Origin: MnTg04 sp964568075
GTDB lineage: Bacteria; Pseudomonadota; Gammaproteobacteria; Steroidobacterales; MnTg04
Direction: 5' to 3'
Assembly: GCA_964568075.1 (NCBI GenBank)
Contig: CAZMOM010000017.1
Span: 1-64,000, forward strand
Length of the DNA stretch: 64,000 nt
Shown: piece by piece, positions 8,195-17,585 of the stretch
How positions within the stretch are numbered: position 1 is the stretch's first letter
How the letters are laid out: each line of letters starts with the position of its first letter
The notes under the pieces: generated by a model
What the model saw: the letters and a program-made list of their open reading frames with translations, nothing else
Told to the model about the DNA's origin: nothing
Databases searched by the model: none
Made by a program: the position numbers and the translations under genes

Positions 8195-9136
8195 TCAGTC
8201 CATTTCAGTCTTTTTACTTTTTGAATACGACTCAAAGGTTAATTTTATGCCATCTACTAAAGAGACTTTGGGCGACCACCCGAGACCGGCCAATTTACTC
8301 ACATCCAGTAATTTTCGAGGAGTTCCATCGGGCTTGCTGGAATCAAAGATTAAATGACCGGAAAAGCCAACAATATCAACAATAACGGTGGCTAATTCTG
8401 CAATACTAAGTTCCTCTCCAGTACCTACATTGATAATGTCCACAGAATTATAACTCCGCATCAGGAAAATACAGGCATCGGCAAGGTCATCAACAAACAA
8501 AAATTCTCTCTTTGGCGCACCGGTCCCCCAGATCGTCACGTTTTCTGCATTCGACAATTTCGCATCATGGAACTTGCGAATTAATGCTGGCAAAACGTGA
8601 GAGTTTTCCAAGTCGAAATTATCTCCCGGACCATACAAATTTGTCGGCATTACGCTGATCGTATTAAAGCCATATTGCTCGCGATAGGCGTCGCACATTT
8701 TTATGCCCGCTATTTTGGCTATGGCATACGCGTAGTTAGTCGGCTCCAGAGAACCTGTTAGCAGATACTCTTCTTTGATAGGCTGAGGCGCATGTTTCGG
8801 ATAAATGCAAGACGAACCTAGAAAAAGAAATTTTTTGACCCCTGCTTTGTACGCTGAATCAATGACGTTGAGTTGGATCGCCAGATTGTCCCGAATAAAC
8901 TCGGCGGGAGTTTCACTGTTAGCTTGTATGCCGCCAACTTTCGCCGCCGCCAGAAAAACGTATTCGGGATTTTCCGCTGAAAAAAAGACGTCAACAGCCG
9001 CCGAATTCGTCAAATCCAACTCTGATCGCGATTTGAGAATCAGTTGATTGAACCCTATCCCGCGTAAACGTCGAACAATCGCGGAGCCAACAAGGCCATT
9101 ATGACCGGCTACGTATATTTTTGAGTCTAAATGCAT
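8195..9136 (-). CDS. fcl: GDP-L-fucose synthase
   Basis: Epimerase/reductase that turns GDP-4-keto-6-deoxymannose into GDP-L-fucose with NADPH. The 313-aa protein has KIYVAGHNGLVGSAIVRRL and the GSSCIYP serine motif. NYAYAIAKIAG supplies Y-x3-K, and VMPTNLYGPGDNFD is near-universal in the family. ATG start at 9136, full length. It follows gmd, the enzyme that supplies its substrate, with a 76-nt gap. Confidence 0.95.
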   Translation of the reverse strand: MHLDSKIYVAGHNGLVGSAIVRRLRGIGFNQLILKSRSELDLTNSAAVDVFFSAENPEYVFLAAAKVGGIQANSETPAEFIRDNLAIQLNVIDSAYKAGVKKFLFLGSSCIYPKHAPQPIKEEYLLTGSLEPTNYAYAIAKIAGIKMCDAYREQYGFNTISVMPTNLYGPGDNFDLENSHVLPALIRKFHDAKLSNAENVTIWGTGAPKREFLFVDDLADACIFLMRSYNSVDIINVGTGEELSIAELATVIVDIVGFSGHLIFDSSKPDGTPRKLLDVSKLAGLGWSPKVSLVDGIKLTFESYSKSKKTEMD

Positions 9137-9212
9137 CTCTGCCTGTGACTTATCATACCTAGCTGTTAATCAAACACAAAACCTCGGGAAAATGTCCAGA
9201 GAACAATAAAAT

Positions 9213-10298
9213 CTACTCGTAATGATTAAACGATTTGAATCCCGCCTTCTGAACCATATCGTCTCGGCGGGCCAGCGCCAAATCTTCCTCAGCCATTTCG
9301 CGAACGAGCTCTTCAAAGGATATTCTTGGTTCCCATCCCAATTTAATCCTCGCCTTGGATGGATCTCCCAATAACGAGTCTACTTCTGTTGGCCGAAAAT
9401 ATCGCGAATCAATCGCGACAATTCGTTGATTGGTACTATCCAAAACCCCTATCTCGTGCTCACCCCTTCCTTTCCAATTTATCCTCATCTCAAGACAAGC
9501 AGCTGCAGCCTCAACAAATTCTTTGACTGAGTGTTGGACTCCCGTCGCAATAACAAAATCCTCAGGCTCATCCTGCTGAAGCATAAGCCATTGCATCTCT
9601 ACGAAGTCCCTAGCATGACCCCAATCACGTCTTGCGTCGAGATTACCGAGATAAAGGCAATCTTGAAGACCGAGCTTAATCCGAGCCAACGCACGCGTAA
9701 TCTTTCGCGTAACAAAAGTCTCGCCGCGAATTGGCGATTCATGATTAAATAAAATGCCATTACACGCATACATACCATAGGCTTCGCGATAATTGACGGT
9801 AATCCAATAACTATAAAGTTTCGCAACGCCGTATGGAGACCGAGGATAGAAAGGCGTAGTTTCTTTTTGTGGTGTCTCCAAAACCTTACCGTACAATTCC
9901 GAGGTAGAAGCCTGGTAGAAACGCGTTTTTTTCTCTAGCCCCAGAATTCGAATAGCCTCTAATAATCGAAGAGCACCTAGTGCATCCGTATCTGCTGTAT
10001 ATTCCGGGATTTCAAATGACACCGCTACGTGCGACTGAGCACCAAGATTGTAAATTTCATCTGGTTGGACGGTCTGGATAACTCGGATCAAGTTTGTTGA
10101 ATCTGTCAAATCGCCATAATGTAAAACAAACCGGCGACTGTCTACGTGCGGGTCTTCGTACAAGTGGTCAACGCGATCGGTATTAAAAGACGAGGCACGA
10201 CGCTTAATACCGTGTACCTCGTAACCCTTCTTCAAAAGGCAGGCGGCGAGATACGCTCCATCCTGCCCTGTAATTCCAGTAATTAGAGCTTTCTTCAT
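9213..10298 (-). CDS. gmd: GDP-mannose 4,6-dehydratase
   Basis: First step from GDP-D-mannose towards GDP-L-fucose. The 361-aa product begins MKKALITGITGQDGAYLA and has LHYGDLTDSTNL and NLGAQSHVAVSFE. The catalytic Y-x3-K lies in YPRSPYGVAKLY, and LFNHESPIRGETFVTRKI is the Gmd signature. I take ATG 10298, one base after the upstream TGA (TGATATG), rather than the ATG 18 nt earlier inside the previous gene. Translation is likely coupled to that gene. Confidence 0.95.
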   Translation of the reverse strand: MKKALITGITGQDGAYLAACLLKKGYEVHGIKRRASSFNTDRVDHLYEDPHVDSRRFVLHYGDLTDSTNLIRVIQTVQPDEIYNLGAQSHVAVSFEIPEYTADTDALGALRLLEAIRILGLEKKTRFYQASTSELYGKVLETPQKETTPFYPRSPYGVAKLYSYWITVNYREAYGMYACNGILFNHESPIRGETFVTRKITRALARIKLGLQDCLYLGNLDARRDWGHARDFVEMQWLMLQQDEPEDFVIATGVQHSVKEFVEAAAACLEMRINWKGRGEHEIGVLDSTNQRIVAIDSRYFRPTEVDSLLGDPSKARIKLGWEPRISFEELVREMAEEDLALARRDDMVQKAGFKSFNHYE

Positions 10299-10299
10299 A

Positions 10300-11055
10300 T
10301 CAGTAAAATCTAGCATTTTTCAGCCGAAGGAACTGAAATAATGAGAGAATTACGAAACGCGGATTGTGTTTCAAATAACGTTTCCATAGTCGCCTCGGTT
10401 CCTTCCACAAGCGAAAGGCCCATTCCAAACCCACCGCTTGTAACCATAGTGGGCACTCCATTATGGCACCGGCATGTATATTGAATGCCGCACCAACTCC
10501 AACCATAACTAAAGTTAGTTGATCTCGATTTTCGAACATCCATTTTTCTTGCTTCGGGCAGCCCAATGCAACAAATAATATTTGTGTTCCGCTATGTCTG
10601 ATATCAGACAGAATCTTTGCCTTCTCGTCTCCACTCAGGTCCCTGAAAGGTGGCGAATATTGGTAGGAAATATTGATACCCGAAAAATTCGTCTCCAATC
10701 GATCCTTTAACTGCGCCGAAATATTCTCAGTGCCACCAAATAATCCAATCGCTACACCCTTTTTTGATGCTTCCGCACACAATGCTGACATCAGGTTCGC
10801 GCCTCGCACCTGAGTCTGACTAGCCGATCCTAATGCCCGCATCAGCCAGATCAAAGGTCGGCCATCCGGTACTACCAAATCGGACGAATTTACAACTATT
10901 CTATAGGACTCCGAGTCAAACGCTTCCATAACCATATGTACGTTTGCTACACATACATATTTACTTTTTCTCCTTTGCGCCCATTCAACAATTCGGCTAC
11001 GCGCTGAAGACAGCGTTACAGCGTCAATTTCAATCGATACGACAGGATACTTCAT
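10300..11055 (-). CDS. WecG/TagA/CpsF family glycosyltransferase
   Basis: The 251-aa product has the GT26 hallmarks. These are VCVANVHMVMEAFDS near the N-terminus, SSDLVVPDGRPLIW with the catalytic Asp, LFGGTENI, and FVALGCPKQEKWM. VGVGAAFNIHAGA follows towards the end. Such enzymes transfer N-acetylmannosaminuronic acid, N-acetylmannosamine or a related sugar early in the assembly of lipid-linked repeat units, so this may add the second residue. I take ATG 11055; a TTG lies directly upstream. It abuts gmd. Confidence 0.9.
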   Translation of the reverse strand: MKYPVVSIEIDAVTLSSARSRIVEWAQRRKSKYVCVANVHMVMEAFDSESYRIVVNSSDLVVPDGRPLIWLMRALGSASQTQVRGANLMSALCAEASKKGVAIGLFGGTENISAQLKDRLETNFSGINISYQYSPPFRDLSGDEKAKILSDIRHSGTQILFVALGCPKQEKWMFENRDQLTLVMVGVGAAFNIHAGAIMECPLWLQAVGLEWAFRLWKEPRRLWKRYLKHNPRFVILSLFQFLRLKNARFY

Positions 11056-11159
11056 CAATTGCGATCTCGACTAATCGAACGTACTACATCAGTTGAGCGA
11101 TTAGTTATTCTAAATCTCTCTCCAAAAAACATACTGGACCACTAACAACGGGCCGTCCT

Positions 11160-12350
11160 CTATCGAACGTTTTCCGTATCAACTATTCTTATGCCTTGTT
11201 TTGCCCCCAATGCGCATATTACACCTCTCGCAAAATTATCAGCCATCTGTTCAATCGAATAATTCCTACTAGAGGCTTCGCACCCATCCACCAGTCGTTG
11301 ATGATACTCGTCATTTTCCAAAACCCTTACAATTGCTTGGGAATAATCGGTCGCTGAATCTGCTCGTTCCATGAATACGTCGTTATAGTCGTTGACCAAA
11401 TATTCTATTTCTGGACTGTGGTATGGTACTTTTGTCGTGATCATTGGCACCCGTGCCGCAAAAGAATCCAAGATAGCCAAACCTACTAACCCTGGCATTA
11501 GCATTACTTTTGAAATTGCTAAGTAACGGATTTTTTCCTTGCCGAACTTCGATCCTACGTAATGAATCCAAGGTGCCTTTTTTGAAGCTTCGCGCACAAT
11601 CTCCTCATCGGGGCCAGACCCAACAAATAAAACCTCAAAATCAGGTACAACAGAACGCACATACATACACGCATCTAACAAAAACATAATCCTTTTTTCT
11701 TTATACATTCCACCAATAAAAATACGAATATTGGCAGATTCAATCCCCAAACTCTTTCGAATGTCGTTTAACTGCCAATCAGAAAGACTAGCACGCTCCC
11801 TCGCTAACTCATGAGTGTCAATCGCGTTTTGAACGCAGGTTATTCTATCTCGAGGAAAACCAGTCGATTCTACAATTGCAGCACTTGTTTTGTTATACGC
11901 GAACCACCACGAAGTTCTCTTTGCGATGAATCGTTTCAGCAATTCACTAATCCTGTCATGTCGTTTTGCTTGAAAATTTTTCCCATGCCCCCAATACGCG
12001 AAATGTCTTTTCCCCATTGACCATTCCAGCATGAAAAGATAATTAATAAGTAATTTATTGGCTTGTTCAACAATGACTAGATCCACATCCTTTAGATATT
12101 TCAGGCACGGTTGCCAATATATTTCTTTTGACATTATGGAGAAAATGCGATTTCTGATACGAATCGCCCAGCTAATATCTACTGTGTCTTTTTTCTTCGC
12201 ATCGGCCTTCCCCGGCTGGCCATATATCAAGACCAACTCGATACCATTGCGTTCCAATATTTTTCTAAGTAATAAATAGAATTTCAGACGGTAATGTGGC
12301 AAGCATCGATAAACAATCGCTACCTTTTGTGTTCGGTCGGCCAATTTCAT
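11160..12350 (-). CDS. Family 4 (GT-B) glycosyltransferase
   Basis: The 396-aa protein has a GT-B layout with VAIVYRCLPHYRLKFY at the N-terminus. The middle reads IYWQPCLKYLKDVDLVIVEQ with AYWGHG after it, and the donor domain has IFIGGMYKEKRIMFLLDACM and VGLAILDSFAARVPMI. It is a paralogue of 6016-7158, aligned over its whole length by eye, and both follow a family 2 enzyme on the minus strand. The gene is AT-rich compared with the housekeeping genes. Start at ATG 12350, or the GTG just before it. Sugar specificity is unknown. Confidence 0.84.
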   Translation of the reverse strand: MKLADRTQKVAIVYRCLPHYRLKFYLLLRKILERNGIELVLIYGQPGKADAKKKDTVDISWAIRIRNRIFSIMSKEIYWQPCLKYLKDVDLVIVEQANKLLINYLFMLEWSMGKRHFAYWGHGKNFQAKRHDRISELLKRFIAKRTSWWFAYNKTSAAIVESTGFPRDRITCVQNAIDTHELARERASLSDWQLNDIRKSLGIESANIRIFIGGMYKEKRIMFLLDACMYVRSVVPDFEVLFVGSGPDEEIVREASKKAPWIHYVGSKFGKEKIRYLAISKVMLMPGLVGLAILDSFAARVPMITTKVPYHSPEIEYLVNDYNDVFMERADSATDYSQAIVRVLENDEYHQRLVDGCEASSRNYSIEQMADNFARGVICALGAKQGIRIVDTENVR

Positions 12351-12390
12351 CACAGCGTGTTTTCTTCCATATTATTACTATCAAAAACAC

Positions 12391-13242
12391 TCATGTGTTT
12401 CTGTTAGGTACGATCAAACCGCCGAGAAACTTCAAATATGGCCACGCCCAATACAGCGGCCACATGTAGCCGCAATGGCGCCGACAAAATAGGGCCCAAT
12501 CTTTAAACGGCAGCCCTTTTACGTCGGTAACCCTTCTCCATTCTTCCCGCATTCTTGATTTTTCAACTCGCGGTGGATACATGCTAACCGCCTTGCTCCT
12601 TTCGCATTCAGCCACATAGCCCGGAAAGATAATTATACGAAATCCTGCTGCTGTGGCCCTAAGCCCATAATCATAGTCCCCAAGCGAATGGCGAAATCCT
12701 CGGTCAAGTAAACCAACTACCTCACAAATCGATCTCGGCACAAGCACACAATTCCCGTTCATAGTATCAGCTTCGACAATTTTTTTACTCGGGGTGATTA
12801 AATGAAATTTTGTTCTACCAAATCTTTCCCTGTCACGCCTAATTCCACCATAGCTAACTTTCCCGCTACGCGGTTCGAAAGTCGATCCGACAATAATACA
12901 ATTCCTATTTTTTTCTAACGCACTAAGTAACTGACTGACAGAGCCCTCCAACAGTACTGTGTCATCGTTTAACCAAAAATAGGAGTCGTAATTGTCTTTA
13001 ATCGCCTCTTGCCATGCCAATAACATACCTCGGTTCCAGTACAAAGAACCGTTTCCACGCATTACCGTTACGTCTGGAAACATCTTCTGAACCGCAACAA
13101 CTGTGCCGTCCGTACTATTATCATCAACTAGGAATACTTTAAAAACACTAGACACTGATCGCATTTCAGAATGCAATAAATGTAGGCACTTTATTGTGCC
13201 ATTCATTCGATTAAAACAAGTAATTAAAACTGCAATTAGCAT
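12391..13242 (-). CDS. Family 2 glycosyltransferase
   Basis: From ATG 13242 the 283-aa product opens MLIAVLITCFNRMNGTIKC, the first GT-A strand. It has FLVDDNSTDGTV, the FWLNDDTVL D-x-D motif and GNGSLYWNRGM, which parallels GDGDLWWTRAM in the paralogue at 7158-8081. RHSLGDYDYGLRA is the usual late motif. Longer starts up to 13317 would add a residue stretch with no family match. It is the first gene of the AT-rich minus-strand glycosyltransferase run and is divergent from the FkbM gene. Confidence 0.83.
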   Translation of the reverse strand: MLIAVLITCFNRMNGTIKCLHLLHSEMRSVSSVFKVFLVDDNSTDGTVVAVQKMFPDVTVMRGNGSLYWNRGMLLAWQEAIKDNYDSYFWLNDDTVLLEGSVSQLLSALEKNRNCIIVGSTFEPRSGKVSYGGIRRDRERFGRTKFHLITPSKKIVEADTMNGNCVLVPRSICEVVGLLDRGFRHSLGDYDYGLRATAAGFRIIIFPGYVAECERSKAVSMYPPRVEKSRMREEWRRVTDVKGLPFKDWALFCRRHCGYMWPLYWAWPYLKFLGGLIVPNRNT

Positions 13243-13695
13243 GAGTATTTTGGCAAACGATTTGGTCGTCGCGTCGATTGCACTGTATAACGCGCCCGAC
13301 GCGCCCCTCGCGAACATATATCCTGAAAAGTTGTATAGAGTTCTCCCTTTCTAGGCGATACTAAAATGGCAAAAATCGGGGCTACAGTACAGGAGACGCC
13401 TGCAACGGACAAGCAGCGTCCACACAAATCCAGATTAAGTTGAAATAGCCACCAGACGCTTGATATCCTTGCATTTTAATTGTTCCACTGATTGGTACCA
13501 ACAGCCCCCCCCCTTTTTTTCTCCCCTCGACCTAGCAATTCGACAACGGTATGCTTACGAACGGCAGTCTGTGATCGATCGAATTGCACTATTTGATCAC
13601 AAACGTTTCAATCGAATACTCTGCCTTTTTTGCGTTTCAACCGTGCATTATTCTCAAGCATGACTCGAACAATATTCGACAAGGGACAGGAAAAA
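13243..13695. promoter_or_regulatory. Divergent intergenic region with a homopolymer tract
   Basis: This 453-bp gap separates the minus-strand glycosyltransferase run from the plus-strand FkbM gene and must hold both promoters. It contains ten C followed by seven T at 13504-13520 and several AT-rich stretches. No protein is recognisable. I cannot assign -35/-10 boxes with confidence. Confidence 0.4.
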
Positions 13696-14418
13696 ATGAG
13701 TATCAAACACGAACTCCGAAGACTCTTGTGGAAGATGGGTTATGACTTTTCCCGATTTATACCGGAATCAAACCCGTTTGCGCGTAGAAAGAAATTGATA
13801 AATGCTTACGCCATTGACGTAGTTCTGGATGTCGGAGCAAACTCCGGTCAATATTCGAAGCAGTTGAGAAATGACCTTGGCTTTTCTGGCAGGATAATAT
13901 CCTTCGAGCCGCTTAGTTCGGCATTTGAGAAATTAAAAAACAATGCTAGAGGGGACCCAAAGTGGCAAGTGATTAATTGCGCACTTGGAGATACGGAAAT
14001 CAAGAAAGAGATTAATGTTGCAAAAAATTCATATAGCAGTTCTCTCTTAAAAATGCTGCCCCGGCACATTGAATCAGCGCCAGAGTCACAATATATTTAC
14101 CGCGAGTTAATAGATATCAAGACACTTGATTCGTTGATAGATGGATTATACCTAGAAAATGAAAATATTTATCTCAAGATTGATACTCAAGGATTTGAGA
14201 GCAAAGTCATCAAGGGGGCGGAGAAATCTCTCGCGCAAATATGTACCGTTCAATTGGAGATGTCATTAGTGCCTCTATACGAAGAGGAGTTGCTATTTGA
14301 CGAAATGTACAACGTATTAGTTCAGAAGGGTTATACCTTAGTCGCTATTGAACCAGGATTTTCAGATTTCGAAACTGGTCAAGTATTACAAGTAGACGGT
14401 ATTTTTCATAGGCAATAA
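13696..14418 (+). CDS. FkbM family methyltransferase
   Basis: The 240-aa protein has VLDVGANSGQYSKQLR (SAM motif I, residues about 40-55), IISFEPLSSAFEKL (motif II) and INCALGD. LKIDTQGFESKVIKGA is the FkbM signature that forms the active-site edge. Start ATG 13696 has AGGA seven bases upstream; an in-frame ATG at 13630 lacks a ribosome site. FkbM proteins O-methylate sugars or polyketides, so methylation of a repeat-unit sugar is the likely role. It is the only plus-strand gene inside a cluster otherwise read leftwards. Confidence 0.88.
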   Translation: MSIKHELRRLLWKMGYDFSRFIPESNPFARRKKLINAYAIDVVLDVGANSGQYSKQLRNDLGFSGRIISFEPLSSAFEKLKNNARGDPKWQVINCALGDTEIKKEINVAKNSYSSSLLKMLPRHIESAPESQYIYRELIDIKTLDSLIDGLYLENENIYLKIDTQGFESKVIKGAEKSLAQICTVQLEMSLVPLYEEELLFDEMYNVLVQKGYTLVAIEPGFSDFETGQVLQVDGIFHRQ

Positions 14419-14717
14419 TTTCTTGCCTACTTAAACATGGACTTCCCCCTACAGATTCTGCGCCGCTATCATGGAAAGATTAGTTAGTTCGATTTTTGGT
14501 GTTTCCACATTTTCGTATTGAGTCTCTTTCTCGGAATAGCTAAGCATTCATGTAGTGAAAATTATTGACGCCGTTTTCAGAACCCATGCACTACCATAAT
14601 ATTCTGTTGACCGAAATCGCGGGATACAATAGGCCGTCGCTCTTCGAATTCATTTATCGAATAACCATCAATAACATCGGATAGAAGCCTAATCATTAAT
14701 GCCAAAGAATCCAATTT
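14419..14717. other. Gap between the convergent FkbM and wzy genes
   Basis: About 300 bp between two converging genes. No coding frame, RNA gene or clear terminator hairpin is visible. Confidence 0.4.
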
Positions 14718-16085
14718 TCACCACTCCCTTAACTCTTTTTTTACGGCTTGAGAGATAACTGTTTTTGAAATAACCAGGCCCAACCACAAATAAGCAAAAA
14801 GGATAAATACCCCCAAAGAAACAGTTGTTTGGCCCATTATTGAGGAAATTATCAGAGCAAAACATAAGCTCAAAAACACAAATGAGGATCTACTCCGAGT
14901 GTTGCCTAAGAGACGTGCAACCCATCCAGTCAGACTGCCGTAGCTCACCATTAGACCAATTCCCCAATACCCGTACGCGAACCACAGTTCACTAACAATA
15001 CCCGTACGGATCCCAAAATCGGAATCAAATAACCCTTTCCATACGTATGCGCTTCCCGCTAAGACCATTTCGTCCTTGGAAAACCCGAACGCTCCTAACA
15101 AACTGTGATTGAGCATTGATCCGATTGCACTTTCACCCCAAGAATAATTATCGATACTGCCAGGAAGAAAATAATTAGTAGAAAAAACAAAGTCACGAAA
15201 CTCTACGCCAATAATTGTTAATTGAGAATGGAAATCAATCAAGTACCTATCGATGTCAAACCCTATTCGTGCAAAAGCAATAAATACATAACTTGCTAGA
15301 AGTAACGAAACTAGCGCCGGAGCTGATACGGCCCATACTTTTTCGCGTCTAATTTTTATGAGATAGGCAAATGCGGCAAAAACAAAAAGCACTAATACTT
15401 GCCGTTTCCCATCAGCTATAGAAATGCCACAGAAAATAGCCAAAAACGAGAATCGTGACATTTTCATTAACGCCGCAGATTTGTCCATTGCGCGTACAAA
15501 CAATATTATAAGAGAAACACTTATGAACGCTGTATAGGGATACATTGGTCCATATGGTAAGGAATATATTTCATTTACGATATTTCGGCCAGATAGGATC
15601 GGTATGAATCCGAGAGACAAATACATAGATCCAAGCCATACCAATGGAAATAAGTAGGATACTGTAATGACAGACGAAGGAATCGTTTTTGCCGTAAGCG
15701 CTACGCCATACTGCGAATGCTTAGTACGGTTGAGATATTCAAATAGCAAAATCCCCAACACGTAAGCAAGCGTAAAAAGCCAATAAATAGTTACGGCGGG
15801 ACCCACTACTATGTTGTAGTGCAATCCCAATACTTCGTAGGACGCCACAGTATTTACTGTGCCAACCAATAACCACAGAAACCATAATACGCCGATGACT
15901 TTGGCAAACATATTTTGAACTTCCCCGAGCGCCCACCACGCGACGACACCGATTGCCATTTCAGCGAAAGCTGGTAAAAGTTCTTGTGGAGCAGATGGGA
16001 AAAGCAGCCGCAAGAAGAAGGGCCAGAATATCAGGACTGAGGATACGCTCAACCACACAATGCGAGACTTCCGTAATGAAAACAA
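14718..16085 (-). CDS. wzy: O-antigen/capsule repeat-unit polymerase, Wzy type
   Basis: The 455-aa protein is strongly hydrophobic along its whole length with about 10-12 predicted membrane segments. A longer polar loop sits in the second half (after the FIAFARIGFDIDRYLIDFH segment). That layout, an AT-rich gene and the neighbouring flippase gene identify a Wzy polymerase, which joins lipid-linked repeat units at the periplasmic face. Sequence conservation in this family is very low, so topology and context carry the call. It starts 14 nt after the flippase gene and is co-transcribed with it. Confidence 0.75.
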   Translation of the reverse strand: MFSLRKSRIVWLSVSSVLIFWPFFLRLLFPSAPQELLPAFAEMAIGVVAWWALGEVQNMFAKVIGVLWFLWLLVGTVNTVASYEVLGLHYNIVVGPAVTIYWLFTLAYVLGILLFEYLNRTKHSQYGVALTAKTIPSSVITVSYLFPLVWLGSMYLSLGFIPILSGRNIVNEIYSLPYGPMYPYTAFISVSLIILFVRAMDKSAALMKMSRFSFLAIFCGISIADGKRQVLVLFVFAAFAYLIKIRREKVWAVSAPALVSLLLASYVFIAFARIGFDIDRYLIDFHSQLTIIGVEFRDFVFSTNYFLPGSIDNYSWGESAIGSMLNHSLLGAFGFSKDEMVLAGSAYVWKGLFDSDFGIRTGIVSELWFAYGYWGIGLMVSYGSLTGWVARLLGNTRSRSSFVFLSLCFALIISSIMGQTTVSLGVFILFAYLWLGLVISKTVISQAVKKELREW

Positions 16086-16099
16086 TCGAGGATACTCAA

Positions 16100-17398
16100 T
16101 TAAAATATTGTATTGGCGACAATAAAAAACATGATTCCGATAGTTAGCGCATAAAGCTTATAGTGATAAGCGTAATAATGTCTTCGTTGCGAGAAAGCAT
16201 GATTACTGAAAAAATATACTAATGAGGCGAGAGAAGTAGTTATCGCCGCTCCCAATGAACCATATTTTGCAATCAATATCGGCGCGACAATAATGAATGC
16301 AAGAACGCTACCCGCGGCTGATAAAATACCTAGATGCGTATTTCCCTCGGTCAGTAGTTGAGGACTAAAAACATGATTTCCTAACGCAACCATCGACATC
16401 GAAATAGTCAATGCTATGCAAATACGTGGGTCAAATGATTCACCTGGCGCAAACCATCGTATGAGCCAAGTTCCTACAAAAACAATAGAAATCGACAAAA
16501 ACACATATGTGAGAAATATTATTGTAGCTGTGTTGACGAAAAAACGTGCTCCAAGATCTGAATCTCGTTCATGGCGGAGGCGAGCCGCTGGCCACCAAAG
16601 CGCAACTGGCATCGTTAGCACAGGATTTAGTATCGCTGCAATTTTTATATGAACTATATAGTTCCCAATATTTGAACCCTCCGAGAAGATTTCCAACGCA
16701 TATCTATCAGCTAAAGAAAAAATAGATATAAGAAAAGACGTCATTAATATAGGTGCGCCATATTTTATTGATCTCTTATAAATATCTGGCCTAGATTCCG
16801 AATATCGATCCACTGAGGACGAACCGAATATGCTGATCGCTCCAACAGAACCGCCAATAAGCAGCCCAACTAACCAGAACCACAAAATGTCCTTTAGTCC
16901 ATTTATCGTTATTACACCTAACAGCGACAATAATAAAAGCGTCAAGAAAACAGACATTTTGAGTATTACAATTATTGCATACTGACCTGCCTTATTTGCG
17001 CCACGAAAAATTGCCAATTGCAAGGCCACTAGTGCTTCCGTGAAGATAATAATCAAAAATATCAGCGCTTCACCTAATTCAACTCCTAGATAATAGGTCG
17101 ATATCCCTGCAGCAAGGACAACTACTACCACTGGCCAAATACCAATATATAAATGGGTACGGTAAAGCCAAGCAACTGAGTATCTGTCTTCTGTTGCAAA
17201 TCGTAGGGCGCCAAAATTGCCGCCTAGCAATGCAATCGAAGCTATAATCGCAAAAAGTGGTTCGTACAACCCCCAGCGCCCAAACTCATCGATTCCGAGT
17301 AGACGAATTAACAATGGCACCGACAAAAAAGCCACGCTCGCAGTTGCGAGACTCGGAATAAGATAGATTAGAATGCGAACTCTATTTCCTATTTGCAC
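16100..17398 (-). CDS. wzx: Repeat-unit flippase, Wzx type (MOP superfamily)
   Basis: The 432-aa membrane protein has about 12-14 hydrophobic segments. Its N-terminus RILIYLIPSLATASVAFLSV leads to PLLIRLLGIDEFGRWGLYEP, the common opening of polysaccharide flippases: P-L-I-R-x-L-G-x-x-E-F-G-x-W/Y. It moves undecaprenyl-linked repeat units across the inner membrane. It is followed at 14 nt by wzy and lies downstream of the wzb-wza-wzc block. Start ATG 17398. Confidence 0.85.
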   Translation of the reverse strand: MQIGNRVRILIYLIPSLATASVAFLSVPLLIRLLGIDEFGRWGLYEPLFAIIASIALLGGNFGALRFATEDRYSVAWLYRTHLYIGIWPVVVVVLAAGISTYYLGVELGEALIFLIIIFTEALVALQLAIFRGANKAGQYAIIVILKMSVFLTLLLLSLLGVITINGLKDILWFWLVGLLIGGSVGAISIFGSSSVDRYSESRPDIYKRSIKYGAPILMTSFLISIFSLADRYALEIFSEGSNIGNYIVHIKIAAILNPVLTMPVALWWPAARLRHERDSDLGARFFVNTATIIFLTYVFLSISIVFVGTWLIRWFAPGESFDPRICIALTISMSMVALGNHVFSPQLLTEGNTHLGILSAAGSVLAFIIVAPILIAKYGSLGAAITTSLASLVYFFSNHAFSQRRHYYAYHYKLYALTIGIMFFIVANTIF

Positions 17399-17585
17399 TT
17401 TCAGAGAACACTATGAACTAATAGAAACTGCGTTTGAGAAGCAAGATCTTAAATCAGCACAAAAACTAGCATCTAAATCACTGCCTAACGAGACCATTAT
17501 TTCGGTTGGAAAAACCTTTTTCTGATTTCAAGTAATTCCATGGAAAAGCTGATAAAATTTCAAATTGAAATCATATAAACACTAT

